A stretch of 64,000 nt of DNA from assembly GCF_004804355.1 (NCBI RefSeq), contig NZ_SRWZ01000001.1, positions 124,001 to 188,000 of the forward strand, given 5' to 3'. This document shows, piece after piece, positions 1 to 7,457 of this stretch. The number at the start of each line of letters is the position of its first letter. The first letter of the stretch is position 1. A program made the position numbers and the translations under genes. Source of the DNA: Cognatitamlana onchidii (GTDB lineage Bacteria > Bacteroidota > Bacteroidia > Flavobacteriales > Flavobacteriaceae). The notes under the pieces are model-generated. The model had not been told where the DNA came from, searched no databases, and saw only the letters and a program-made list of their open reading frames with translations.

Positions 1-305
1 AAAAAAGATGAAATAAATCAAAAAACTAGTTTTCAAGGAAAAAAGTGCCTTGACATTGAAAAACAAACTCAAAATAGGCCTTGAATTATTACATTTTAAA
101 ACTAAAAACAACAAATTACATACTAATTAAAAACACAAATAAAGAAAGTCACATTATTTTAAAAACCATTTTCATCTTTTTACTTACAAATAAGTATTCA
201 ATTTTATAGATTTTAGGCAAAAGGTTTGGTACTCATTAGGTGCAATGTATATCTTCAAAAAACATAGATACAAAACACCTAATTATTAACCTTAAAACCT
301 AAAAT

Positions 306-540
306 ATGATAACACTTACTAAACTCATTATTGGTGTAATTCTTCTAATTATATCTCTTATCTAACCTTTTCCAAAACGCAAAGCTTAGTCTAGAATAAG
401 TTTTACGTTTTAAAAAACTTTACTAAGTTTTTCTTTTAAGCACCTAACTGGCATCATTTTTTTAACAAGTCTAACTGAAACTATATCAGATAGTACCTTT
501 GGTATGCCAACCATTAACATTTTAATCTTAAACATTATTC
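306..540 (+). pseudogene. possible decayed duplicate of the SPFH protein N-terminus
   Basis: An ATG at 306 opens a 19-codon hydrophobic peptide (begins MITLTKLIIGVILL) that hits a stop at 363-365. Downstream, in another frame near 438-540, the stretch LTGIIFLTSLTETISDSTFG can be read. Both pieces resemble, in the same order, the start of the gene at 544 (hydrophobic MLTILGILLIIIG, then LTGMFFYADAGTAYAV). The likely explanation is a degenerated tandem copy of that N-terminus. The similarity is short and lies in AT-rich, hydrophobic sequence, so chance cannot be excluded. Upstream (1-305) I see no gene, only AT-rich sequence. Confidence 0.3.
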
Positions 541-543
541 ATT

Positions 544-1885
544 ATGCTCACAATTCTTGGAATTCTTTTAATAATCATTGGTCTATTATCATTAATCTTA
601 AAACCTTTCACTAAACCGAATAAATTATTAGATTGGTTTACTAAAAAACGTAGCTTACAAATTGTACTCCTCGGGTTAGTTATGAGTGTGCTAACTGGCA
701 TGTTCTTTTATGCAGATGCAGGAACCGCCTATGCCGTTCAATTTATTACTGGTGGCGACAAAATGATTACCACACAAGGTATAAAACTAAAATGGTGGGG
801 GCGCATTATTCCGCTATCATACGAAATGTCAATAAAGGACATCATTACAAAATCTGGTGATGAACTACCCAAAAATGCACAAGGCATTTATAATAGAAAA
901 GCTCAAAAATGGGAGTTTAGCGACGCCATTAAGGCAGAAATAAGCACCTCCGTTATTGTGGGAGTAAACATTAATGATAAAGATGTTTTTTTTTTATGGC
1001 AGATAGAAACCGAAGTGAATCTAAACTTATCTTTGGTAGAGTTTTACCCAATATAGATGCTGCCATTAAAAATACCTGTAAACTCATGGATGCTCAAGAT
1101 TACATTTCTGGTCAAGCTTCGGACTTTGATAGATATTTTAGAGACCAATTGGAAAATGGTATGTATCAAGTAGAACTCTATTACGAGTCTGAAAACAATT
1201 CAGAAATTGTTGGAGATACCACCACAGTAAGACAAATAAAAATTGGAAAATCTAGTAAGCAAAAAAAGTTTCGTATTAAAAGGGATGCTAATGGTGAAAT
1301 TATTCGAGACAACTCTAATACTTTAAAGCAATATGGGCTTAAAATTTACCAAGCTCAAGTTACAGGCATTGATTGGGAAGCTTACACTTTGATAAAAGAC
1401 TTGACCTTCAAAAAAATGAAGTCGCTCAAACTCAACTTGAAAAGCAACAGGCAGAGCGCGAATATTATAGAGCTAAGAAAGAAGTGGCGAAAGGAGAATC
1501 TGAAAAAGCCAAAGAACGAGCACGATTAGAAAAAATTCAAATTCAACAAACCATTGAAGCTGAAACCGAAGCCAAAGTAGCCGAATTTAACTTAATTAAG
1601 GAGAAAAAACAATTTGAAGTTGAACAGTTCAAAGCCAAAAGCAAAAAAATAGCTGCAGATGCCCAATACTACGAGAATGCCAAACTAGTTAGTGCTGGAC
1701 TAACTCCACAAGAGCAAGCAGAATGGAATTACAAAACAGCCGTTGGTGTAGCAGGACAACTAAAAGACTTAAATCTACCACAAACTTATATTCAGGGTAG
1801 CTCTGGAAACAAAAACGACAATTTGCTACAATCATTAATTGGAGCCGATTTAGCAAAAAAGATGATGGATAACAATAATAAATAA
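544..1885 (+). pseudogene. SPFH/band 7 (prohibitin-like) membrane protein gene with two frameshifts
   Basis: Three overlapping frames join into one protein of about 445 residues. The first (544 to about 995) gives an N-terminal membrane segment, a second hydrophobic segment (LLGLVMSVLTGMFFY) and the start of the SPFH domain. The second (about 996-1410) carries the SPFH core (KLIFGRVLPNIDAAIKNTCK, then FDRYFRDQLENGMY). The third (about 1410-1885) carries the long Glu/Lys/Ala-rich coiled coil and the C-terminal QEQAEWNYKTAVGVAGQL segment. The breaks sit in a T10 run (986-995) and an A7 run (1410-1416), and each needs a single -1 shift. Residue conservation continues across both, so this is a recent lesion, a homopolymer sequencing error, or slippage-dependent expression. 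SPFH proteins act as membrane scaffolds. No partner gene adjoins it, and a strong terminator follows. Confidence 0.8.
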
Positions 1886-1889
1886 AACT

Positions 1890-1926
1890 AAAACAAGTCA
1901 GAACCTATAGGTTCTGACTTGTTTTT
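1890..1926 (+). terminator. rho-independent terminator after the SPFH gene
   Basis: There is a perfect 16-bp inverted repeat (1892-1907 with 1908-1923, arm AACAAGTCAGAACCTA) followed by a T run to 1926. It lies 5 nt after the stop codon of the SPFH gene and would stop its transcript. Confidence 0.85.
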
Positions 1927-2191
1927 CATGTACAACTTAAAACCACGTGGGTTCATCTAATTTAATAATTTTCAATAAATTTGAACAAGGTTTATGCTTA
2001 GGTGAAAAAAAGTCTGTTTAAAATATTAGCAAAGTTGAATAAAGTGATTTTACCCAGTTTCACAAAAAAAGGACTGGATTTAGCTAATGCAAGTAAATTT
2101 CAGTTAATAATAATTGGTTGGAGGTGGTACGTCACTAAAAACAGCCTAGACTAACTAAAAACAAATTAAAATAGGCGACCCTAATTTATAT
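1927..2191. other. intergenic stretch without a recognisable gene
   Basis: AT-rich sequence between the SPFH terminator and the stop of the next minus-strand gene. I found no reading frame with protein-like composition, no tRNA and no clear inverted repeat. Confidence 0.5.
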
Positions 2192-2713
2192 TTAAAACCT
2201 ATATCCCAGACCAACAACCAAAGAGTATGTGGAATACTCTTGTTTGTAATCCCAATAGGTACCTGCCATTAATCCCCAAGGACCATTCAATTCATGTATA
2301 AACTCTCCTCCTAATCTCGTTACAAATAAGTTTTCATTTTTTTCAAACTCAACGCCTAAACCTCCTAAAACACGAATAGATTTTAACAACTCATAAGAAG
2401 CGCCTCCTAAAACCATAAAGGCATTTTCTCTATTAAGCTCTTTACTCCTAATTAAATATTTACCCAGTTCAACATCTAACATTAAAAGCAATTCCCATCG
2501 CTCACTAATTTCTCTACCGTAATCAAAACCTATAGCCGGCACAAAAAAACCGTCTTTAGACTCAGATTCTAGCTCCGTGCCACCAGGTATATGCGTGTAA
2601 CCAAAATTCAATAAAAATGAATTTTTTGACTTTATGTCTTCATCCTCCTGTTGCGCAAAAAGTGTATTACCGAACAAAAAAACAACCAAGAAAAACCTAA
2701 AACAGGAAATCAT
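2192..2713 (-). CDS. outer-membrane beta-barrel-like protein, secreted
   Basis: A 173-residue protein with a signal peptide (about residues 1-20, ending LFAQ before QEDED). The rest alternates hydrophobic and polar residues in strand-like blocks rich in Gly and aromatics (LLNFGYTHIPGG, SYELLKSIRVLGGLGVEF) and ends GLGYRF. A C-terminal Phe is typical of small outer-membrane barrels. No enzymatic motif is visible, and the family cannot be named beyond 'small OMP'. It is transcribed alone, with its 3' end toward the SPFH terminator. A role in the envelope is inferred only from the export signal and strand pattern. Confidence 0.65.
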   Translation of the reverse strand: MISCFRFFLVVFLFGNTLFAQQEDEDIKSKNSFLLNFGYTHIPGGTELESESKDGFFVPAIGFDYGREISERWELLLMLDVELGKYLIRSKELNRENAFMVLGGASYELLKSIRVLGGLGVEFEKNENLFVTRLGGEFIHELNGPWGLMAGTYWDYKQEYSTYSLVVGLGYRF

Positions 2714-2875
2714 AATAGCTAAAATTTAAAAGTAACAACTCAAAGTTACATTTTTATCGAAACGTACGGACAATTTTATTTTAAAATACCCTCTAATTAA
2801 AACTAATATTATTGATAAATTGCTTCCCTTTTAGTGGAAACAACGTAATGAGTTTAAGCAGTTATTATTGCTAAA

Positions 2876-2910
2876 AAAAATCCTTAACAAATAAAATGTT
2901 AAGGATTTTT
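2876..2910 (-). terminator. terminator downstream of tRNA-Arg
   Basis: A 13-bp perfect stem (2876-2888 with 2898-2910, core TCCTTAAC/GTTAAGGA) with a 9-nt loop lies just 3' of the tRNA on the minus strand. The A run at 2873-2880 becomes the U tract of the minus transcript. T residues on the other side make it potentially bidirectional. Confidence 0.75.
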
Positions 2911-2913
2911 TCG

Positions 2914-2987
2914 TGACCATGGCAGGATTCAAACCTGCAACCTCTTGAGCCGTAATCAAGTGCGCTATTCAGTTGCGCCACATGGCC
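2914..2987 (-). tRNA. tRNA-Arg(ACG)
   Basis: The minus strand folds as a 74-nt cloverleaf. The acceptor is GGCCATG pairing with CATGGTC (one G-U), the anticodon stem CTTGA/TCAAG encloses loop TTACGGC with anticodon ACG, and the T arm contains GGTTTGAATCC. The discriminator is A and CCA is not encoded. The ACG anticodon would be read as ICG after A34 deamination by TadA. A promoter at 3001-3032 and a terminator at 2876-2910 make it a single-gene unit. Confidence 0.95.
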
Positions 2988-3000
2988 GTTTTTGTGCGTG

Positions 3001-3032
3001 CAAATATACATTTTTATTTAAAACTTAGCCAA
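3001..3032 (-). promoter_or_regulatory. promoter of tRNA-Arg
   Basis: On the minus strand TATATTTG (3001-3008 as CAAATATA) matches the Bacteroidota -7 consensus TAnnTTTG, and TTG (3030-3032) lies 21 nt upstream, within the 17-23 nt spacing known for Flavobacterium. The tRNA 5' end is 13 nt downstream. Confidence 0.65.
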
Positions 3033-3057
3033 ACAATTAATTCAATTTTTAAATTGT

Positions 3058-3065
3058 TATTTTTG
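3058..3065 (+). promoter_or_regulatory. -7 box of the Crp-type regulator gene
   Basis: TATTTTTG fits TAnnTTTG and ends 3 nt before the ATG at 3069, implying a leaderless or nearly leaderless mRNA. An inverted repeat AACAATT (3032-3038)/AATTGTT (3052-3058) lies directly upstream and abuts the box, so autoregulation is possible. No good TTG -33 element is seen. Confidence 0.45.
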
Positions 3066-3068
3066 ATT

Positions 3069-3698
3069 ATGACTTATGACTTACTTATACAAAAATTCTC
3101 AGCCACTCTCGACAAAGACCTCATCGAGGAGATTTTTAGAATTGGAAAAATTGCCAACTATAAAAAAAACGACATTATTATAGATATTGGTCAGACCTTA
3201 AAATTTATCCCATTGCTTCTTAGTGGAGATATTAAAATATTAAGAGAAGATAGCGAGGGCAATGACCTTCTCATTTATTTTCTTGAAGCTGGAGAAACTT
3301 GTACCATGTCGCTTACATGCTGTATGGGCACCACCAAAAGTAAAATAAGAGCAGTTGCCGAAAAAGACACGAGTCTTATTATGATTCCAGTACAAAATAT
3401 GCAATCGTGGTTTCACAATAACGAAAGTTGGAGAAGCTTTATTTTGGAAAGTTATCAAACCCGTTTTGATGAAATGTTAGAGACTATAGATAATCTTGCA
3501 TTCATGAAAATGGATAAACGCCTGTATAAATACCTTGTTAACAAGACAAATCTTGGCGGTTCTAAAATAATTATTGTAAAGCATCAAGATATCGCAGAAG
3601 ACTTACACACCTCAAGAGTTGTTATTTCTAGACTATTAAAGCAGTTAGAGAAAGAGAACAAAATTAAACTGAGCAGAAATAAAATAGAAGTGTTGTAA
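3069..3698 (+). CDS. Crp/Fnr-family transcriptional regulator, probably of sulfur stress genes
   Basis: A 209-residue regulator. The N-terminal cyclic-nucleotide-binding-type beta-roll spans about residues 15-115, the dimerisation helix about 116-150, and the C-terminal winged helix-turn-helix about 170-205 (HQDIAEDLHTSRVVISRLLK). The start at 3069 was chosen because upstream codons run into tRNA-Arg and the -7 box. The domain has three cysteines, C78 and the pair C84-C85 (ETCTMSLTCCMG), at the tip where ligand-binding residues usually lie. The classical cAMP-binding RxS signature is absent. It stands immediately upstream of the transport and persulfide genes in the same orientation, so it probably controls them. 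Thiol or persulfide sensing by the cysteines is inference. Confidence 0.85.
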   Translation: MTYDLLIQKFSATLDKDLIEEIFRIGKIANYKKNDIIIDIGQTLKFIPLLLSGDIKILREDSEGNDLLIYFLEAGETCTMSLTCCMGTTKSKIRAVAEKDTSLIMIPVQNMQSWFHNNESWRSFILESYQTRFDEMLETIDNLAFMKMDKRLYKYLVNKTNLGGSKIIIVKHQDIAEDLHTSRVVISRLLKQLEKENKIKLSRNKIEVL

Positions 3699-3823
3699 TA
3701 TGGCGGTATTTAGGACATTCCTTTTAGTTTGAAATCTGTTCAACCTAGAAGTCGGGCTATTACAAGTCACTCTCTTTGAGCATCTCCACCAGTTGCTCAA
3801 TCCCTAACTTATCTTACATAAGG

Positions 3824-3843
3824 CCTAGCCTATTTTTGCTAGG
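3824..3843 (+). promoter_or_regulatory. inverted repeat around a -7 box upstream of the yeeE-like gene
   Basis: CCTAGC (3824-3829) and GCTAGG (3838-3843) form perfect arms that bracket TATTTTTG (3831-3838), a match to the TAnnTTTG -7 element. Transcription would start near 3842, about 58 nt before the ATG at 3901. The geometry suits an operator overlapping the promoter, plausibly for the adjacent Crp-type protein. That binding is inferred, not shown. Confidence 0.4.
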
Positions 3844-3900
3844 TAACATTTATTACAAATATAAAATTGTGAGGTTATAAATTTGCACAAAACATTAAAC

Positions 3901-4458
3901 ATGGACACTATATTAAATCCTTGGCCGTGGTATATTTCGGGGCCGTTAATTGCCATTGTTATGGCACTGCTGCTTTACTTTGGAAAAACATTTGGCATGT
4001 CATCAAACCTACGAACACTATGCGCTATTGGTGGTGCCGGAAAATTTGCTGACTTCTTTAGATTTAACTGGAAGGATCAACTTTGGAATTTAACCGTAGT
4101 CGTTGGTGCGGTACTTGGTGGATTTATAGCTACCCATTATTTATCAAATGATACTATTACAGACCTTAACCCAACTACAACTCAAGAGCTACAAGGCATG
4201 GGCTTTGATAACCCTGGAGCTACCTTAGTCCCGAATGAAATGTATAGTTTGGATGCATTAACAACTCCCAAAGGGTTACTACTACTAATAATTGGTGGAC
4301 TGCTAGTAGGTTTTGGAACCCGGTATGCCGGCGGGTGTACCTCAGGCCATGCTATAACAGGCCTAAGTAGCCTACAAAAACCATCACTTATTGCCGTTAT
4401 TGGCTTTTTTATTGGCGGCCTCATCATGACGAACTTTATTCTTCCATTAATCTTTTAA
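3901..4458 (+). CDS. YeeE/YedE family sulfur-compound transporter, subunit A
   Basis: A 185-residue polytopic membrane protein with about 4-5 hydrophobic segments. It contains the family signature GGCTSGH (C146 in RYAGGCTSGHAITGLSS), whose Cys lines the thiosulfate/sulfur path in YeeE-type proteins. The ATG at 3901 was preferred over a TTG six codons upstream. In many bacteria YeeE is one chain with a duplicated half; here the second half is the separate gene starting 3 nt after this stop. The pair resembles split PmpA/PmpB-like transporters found beside persulfide dioxygenases. The exact substrate (thiosulfate or a sulfane sulfur species) is not shown by the sequence. Confidence 0.85.
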   Translation: MDTILNPWPWYISGPLIAIVMALLLYFGKTFGMSSNLRTLCAIGGAGKFADFFRFNWKDQLWNLTVVVGAVLGGFIATHYLSNDTITDLNPTTTQELQGMGFDNPGATLVPNEMYSLDALTTPKGLLLLIIGGLLVGFGTRYAGGCTSGHAITGLSSLQKPSLIAVIGFFIGGLIMTNFILPLIF

Positions 4459-4460
4459 TC

Positions 4461-4874
4461 ATGAAATTTCTTAAATTCTTATTGGTAGGTGTTTTTTTTG
4501 GAATTGTTTTAGTAAAGTCCGAAGCGGTTTCCTGGTTTCGCATTTATGAAATGTTCAGATTTCAATCCTTTCATATGTATGGCATCATTGGAACGGCCAT
4601 TGCGTCAGGTGTACTATTTTTACAGATCTCAAAAAAAGGGATTTTAAAAAGCAGCAAAGGGGCAGATATATTTGTTCCAAAAAAAGATAATGGTTTTATA
4701 AGATATATTGTAGGAGGTACCATTTTTGGTTTTGGTTGGGCTCTAATCGGTGCTTGCCCTGGCCCAATGTACATCTTACTAGGAACAGGTGTTTGGAGTA
4801 TGATTATAGTTATTTCTGCTGCCATTTTAGGCACTTTTATTTATGGTATTTTAAAAAACAAATTACCCCATTAA
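4461..4874 (+). CDS. YeeE/YedE family protein, subunit B (DUF6691-like)
   Basis: A 137-residue membrane protein with four hydrophobic segments (about residues 3-20, 38-56, 80-108, 112-131). It contains GACPGPMYILLGTG (C99), the counterpart of the conserved Cys motif in the partner half. The gene starts 2 nt after the upstream stop and is followed after 3 nt by the TauE/SafE gene, so these three are surely one operon. It probably forms a heteromeric channel with the 3901 product to move sulfur compounds across the inner membrane. Confidence 0.85.
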   Translation: MKFLKFLLVGVFFGIVLVKSEAVSWFRIYEMFRFQSFHMYGIIGTAIASGVLFLQISKKGILKSSKGADIFVPKKDNGFIRYIVGGTIFGFGWALIGACPGPMYILLGTGVWSMIIVISAAILGTFIYGILKNKLPH

Positions 4875-4877
4875 TTT

Positions 4878-5669
4878 ATGGAGAACATCAAAATTTTAGG
4901 ATATATTGGGGCACTTATTGTTGGGCTAGTCTTAGGGCTTATTGGTGGAGGTGGTTCAATACTTACCGTTCCGTTATTGGTTTACCTTTTAGGGTACAAT
5001 CCTATTATCGCGACGGCCTATTCTCTTTTTGTGGTAGGAACCTCCTCCATGGTAGGCACTTATCAGAAACACAAAAAAGGACTGGTAGACTTTAAAACAG
5101 GGTTAGCCTTTTCGTTCCCTTCCTTTATCGCTGTGTATCTATCAAGACGTTATTTAGTTCCTAACATTCCTGATACACTTTTGGCTATTGGCAATTACAG
5201 CTTAACGAAAGAAATGGCTATCATGGTTTTCTTCGCAATTATTATGGTGCTTGCTGCGTTCTCCATGATAAAAAATGGCAAAGAAAATGAGACCATATCT
5301 ATAAGCCAGCCTTATTATAAAACTTTTATCCAAGGTCTAGTTATTGGAACTATTACTGGTGTTATTGGGGCTGGTGGAGGTTTTTTATATGTGCCTGCGC
5401 TTGTTATATGGGCTAATATTCCCATGAAGAAAGCGGTAGGAACTTCATTAATAATAGTAACCATAAATTCGTTAATTGGATTTATCGGCGATGTACAAAC
5501 CCTAGACATTGAGTGGTCCTTCCTACTTATATTTACAGGTGTATCCATTCTGGGAATTGTGCTGGGGGTATTTCTTTCTAAATTTATCAGCAGTAATAAA
5601 CTAAAGAAAAGCTTTGGTGTTTTTGTCTTACTTATGGCTGTTTATATCATGTATAAAGAGTTAAAATAA
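4878..5669 (+). CDS. sulfite exporter TauE/SafE family membrane protein
   Basis: A 263-residue protein with two repeats of hydrophobic segments. Each begins with the glycine-rich family motif (LGLIGGGGSILTVPLLVYLL near residue 20 and GVIGAGGGFLYVPALVIW near residue 160), showing the internal duplication typical of TauE/SafE. Families of this type export sulfite or related anions and sulfonates. Sulfite is the product expected from the downstream persulfide dioxygenase, so export of toxic sulfite fits well. The coding region ends 82 nt before the next gene, which has its own candidate promoter. Confidence 0.88.
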   Translation: MENIKILGYIGALIVGLVLGLIGGGGSILTVPLLVYLLGYNPIIATAYSLFVVGTSSMVGTYQKHKKGLVDFKTGLAFSFPSFIAVYLSRRYLVPNIPDTLLAIGNYSLTKEMAIMVFFAIIMVLAAFSMIKNGKENETISISQPYYKTFIQGLVIGTITGVIGAGGGFLYVPALVIWANIPMKKAVGTSLIIVTINSLIGFIGDVQTLDIEWSFLLIFTGVSILGIVLGVFLSKFISSNKLKKSFGVFVLLMAVYIMYKELK

Positions 5670-5692
5670 GCTAGTGTAATATAAGTTACAAA

Positions 5693-5719
5693 TTGATTGC
5701 TAAGCGTTTAGTAATTTTG
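5693..5719 (+). promoter_or_regulatory. candidate promoter of the persulfide dioxygenase gene
   Basis: TAATTTTG (5712-5719) matches TAnnTTTG, with TTG (5693-5695) 16 nt upstream, one short of the usual 17-23. The near-palindrome CTAAGCGTTTAG abuts the -7 box. It would give a leader of about 28 nt. It suggests the dioxygenase can be transcribed independently of the transporter genes. Confidence 0.4.
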
Positions 5720-5751
5720 ATTTAGATAAGCGTAAAATAAAATACAAAAGC

Positions 5752-7164
5752 ATGAAAATAGAACAAATATACACCGGATGTTTAGCGCAAGGGGCTTACT
5801 ATATCGAGTCGAAAGGAGAGGTCGCTATTATTGATCCTTTGCGTGAAACGCAGCCATATGTTGATAAAGCAAATAAGGAACATGCTAAAATCAAATATAT
5901 TTTTGAGACCCATTTTCATGCCGATTTTGTCTCAGGCCATGTTGATCTCGCTAAAAAAACAGGAGCAACCATAGTTTTTGGGCCAGGCGCTAAAACAGAA
6001 TATAATATTCATGAAGCCAAGGATAATGAAACATTTAAGCTTGGTAATGTCACCATTAAAGTCCTTCATACGCCTGGACACACACTGGAATCTTCGACAT
6101 TTTTATTGATCGATGAACAAGGAAAAGATCATGCTATATTTTCTGGAGACACCTTGTTTTTGGGTGATGTTGGCCGACCAGATTTAGCCATTAAATCGGA
6201 CTTAACAAAGGAGGATTTGGCAGGGATGCTATACGATTCTTTAAGAAATAAAATCATGCCCTTAGCAGACGATGTGATTGTCTATCCTGCACATGGGGCC
6301 GGTTCTGCTTGCGGAAAAAACTTAAGCAAAGATACCGTAGGTGTTTTAGGCGATCAGAAAAAAACTAATTATGCTCTAAGAGCTAATATGACCAAGGAGG
6401 AGTTTATAAAAGAGGTACTGGATGGTATCGCACCACCTCCGCAGTATTTTGCTAAAAACGCCATGATGAACAAATTAGGATATGACACCTTTGAAACAGT
6501 TTTAGAACAAGGCAACACCCCTTTAGCTCCAGATGCGTTTGAATATATAGCCAATGAAGAAGGTGCTTTGGTATTGGATGTTAGACCCCAACAAGATTTT
6601 GCTAAGGGCCATATTCCAAATTCTATATTTATAGGTATAAACGGTGGTTTTGCACCTTGGGTTGGTGCGCTTATAACAGATTTAAAACAGCCCATATTAT
6701 TGGTAACCCCAAAGGGGAAAGAAGAAGAAACGGTTACAAGATTATCTCGTGTGGGTTACGATAATACCCTAGGCTACCTAGATGGTGGTATTGAGGCTTG
6801 GCTTAATTCTGGAAGGGATATTGAAACCGTAACCTCCATTTCTGCCGAGACCTTTAAAACGGACTTTGAAAATAAAACAATTAAGGTTTTGGATGTTAGA
6901 AAAGATGGCGAATATAAATCTGAGCATTTGGAGGGTAATAATGTGCAGCATTTAGCATTAGACTATCTTAATGATAATATGAATGCTATTAATAGCGATA
7001 ACGAATATTACGTGCACTGCGCTGGTGGTTACCGCTCCATGATTGCTGTATCCATTTTAAAAGCCCGCGGGTTTAATAAATTAATTGATATTGCTGGAGG
7101 TTTTGCTGCTATTAAAAATACCTCATTAGCAACAACCGATTTCGTTTGTCCATCAACTCTTTAA
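5752..7164 (+). CDS. persulfide dioxygenase-rhodanese fusion (CstB/ETHE1-like)
   Basis: A 470-residue cytoplasmic enzyme. The metallo-beta-lactamase domain (about 1-245) has HFHADFVSGH (H54, H56, D58, H63), H110 in HTPGH, D133 in SGDTLF and H181 in YPAHG. This is the ETHE1-type single-iron set used to oxidise glutathione or other low-molecular-weight persulfides to sulfite. Two rhodanese domains follow. The first (about 265-355) lacks a catalytic Cys (loop VTPKGKE). The second (about 370-455) has C423 in HCAGGYRS. This order, with one dead and one active rhodanese, is that of staphylococcal CstB, which converts persulfide to thiosulfate. Gene context agrees. Confidence 0.9.
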   Translation: MKIEQIYTGCLAQGAYYIESKGEVAIIDPLRETQPYVDKANKEHAKIKYIFETHFHADFVSGHVDLAKKTGATIVFGPGAKTEYNIHEAKDNETFKLGNVTIKVLHTPGHTLESSTFLLIDEQGKDHAIFSGDTLFLGDVGRPDLAIKSDLTKEDLAGMLYDSLRNKIMPLADDVIVYPAHGAGSACGKNLSKDTVGVLGDQKKTNYALRANMTKEEFIKEVLDGIAPPPQYFAKNAMMNKLGYDTFETVLEQGNTPLAPDAFEYIANEEGALVLDVRPQQDFAKGHIPNSIFIGINGGFAPWVGALITDLKQPILLVTPKGKEEETVTRLSRVGYDNTLGYLDGGIEAWLNSGRDIETVTSISAETFKTDFENKTIKVLDVRKDGEYKSEHLEGNNVQHLALDYLNDNMNAINSDNEYYVHCAGGYRSMIAVSILKARGFNKLIDIAGGFAAIKNTSLATTDFVCPSTL

Positions 7165-7174
7165 AAGAAAAATC

Positions 7175-7447
7175 ATGTTTAAAACAACACTAGAAATTCA
7201 AAACTTAAAATGTAGCGGATGCGCCAATACTATAAAAACAAAACTTATAGACATTGAAGATATTACTGAATTAAGTATTGATAATAAGCAAAATACAGTA
7301 ACATTCTCTTACGAAAAAGAAGAAACAGCCCAAGAGGTAAAACAAGTTTTATTAAAACTAGGTTACCCCGTAGTTGGAGACAGTAACACCATCGGCACTA
7401 AAGCCAAATCTTTTGTGAGCTGCGCTATTGGCAGAATGAATAACTAA
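7175..7447 (+). CDS. small heavy-metal-associated (HMA) domain protein
   Basis: A 90-residue protein with a ferredoxin-like HMA fold. The metal-binding pair is in LKCSGCANTI (CxxC, residues 13-16), followed by the typical beta-alpha-beta pattern. It ends with an extension (SFVSCAIGRMNN) holding a third Cys, not usual in plain copper chaperones. It begins 10 nt after the persulfide dioxygenase and is probably co-transcribed. Such proteins carry Cu(I) or Zn(II). In this context its thiols might also carry sulfane sulfur, which is speculation. No partner P-type ATPase lies in the window. Confidence 0.75.
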   Translation: MFKTTLEIQNLKCSGCANTIKTKLIDIEDITELSIDNKQNTVTFSYEKEETAQEVKQVLLKLGYPVVGDSNTIGTKAKSFVSCAIGRMNN

Positions 7448-7457
7448 TAAGAAGAAA

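Noticed and set aside
2973-3068. N-terminal extension of 32 residues on the Crp-type regulator
   Set aside because: It would begin inside tRNA-Arg and cross both promoters; the -7 box at 3058-3065 supports the start at 3069.
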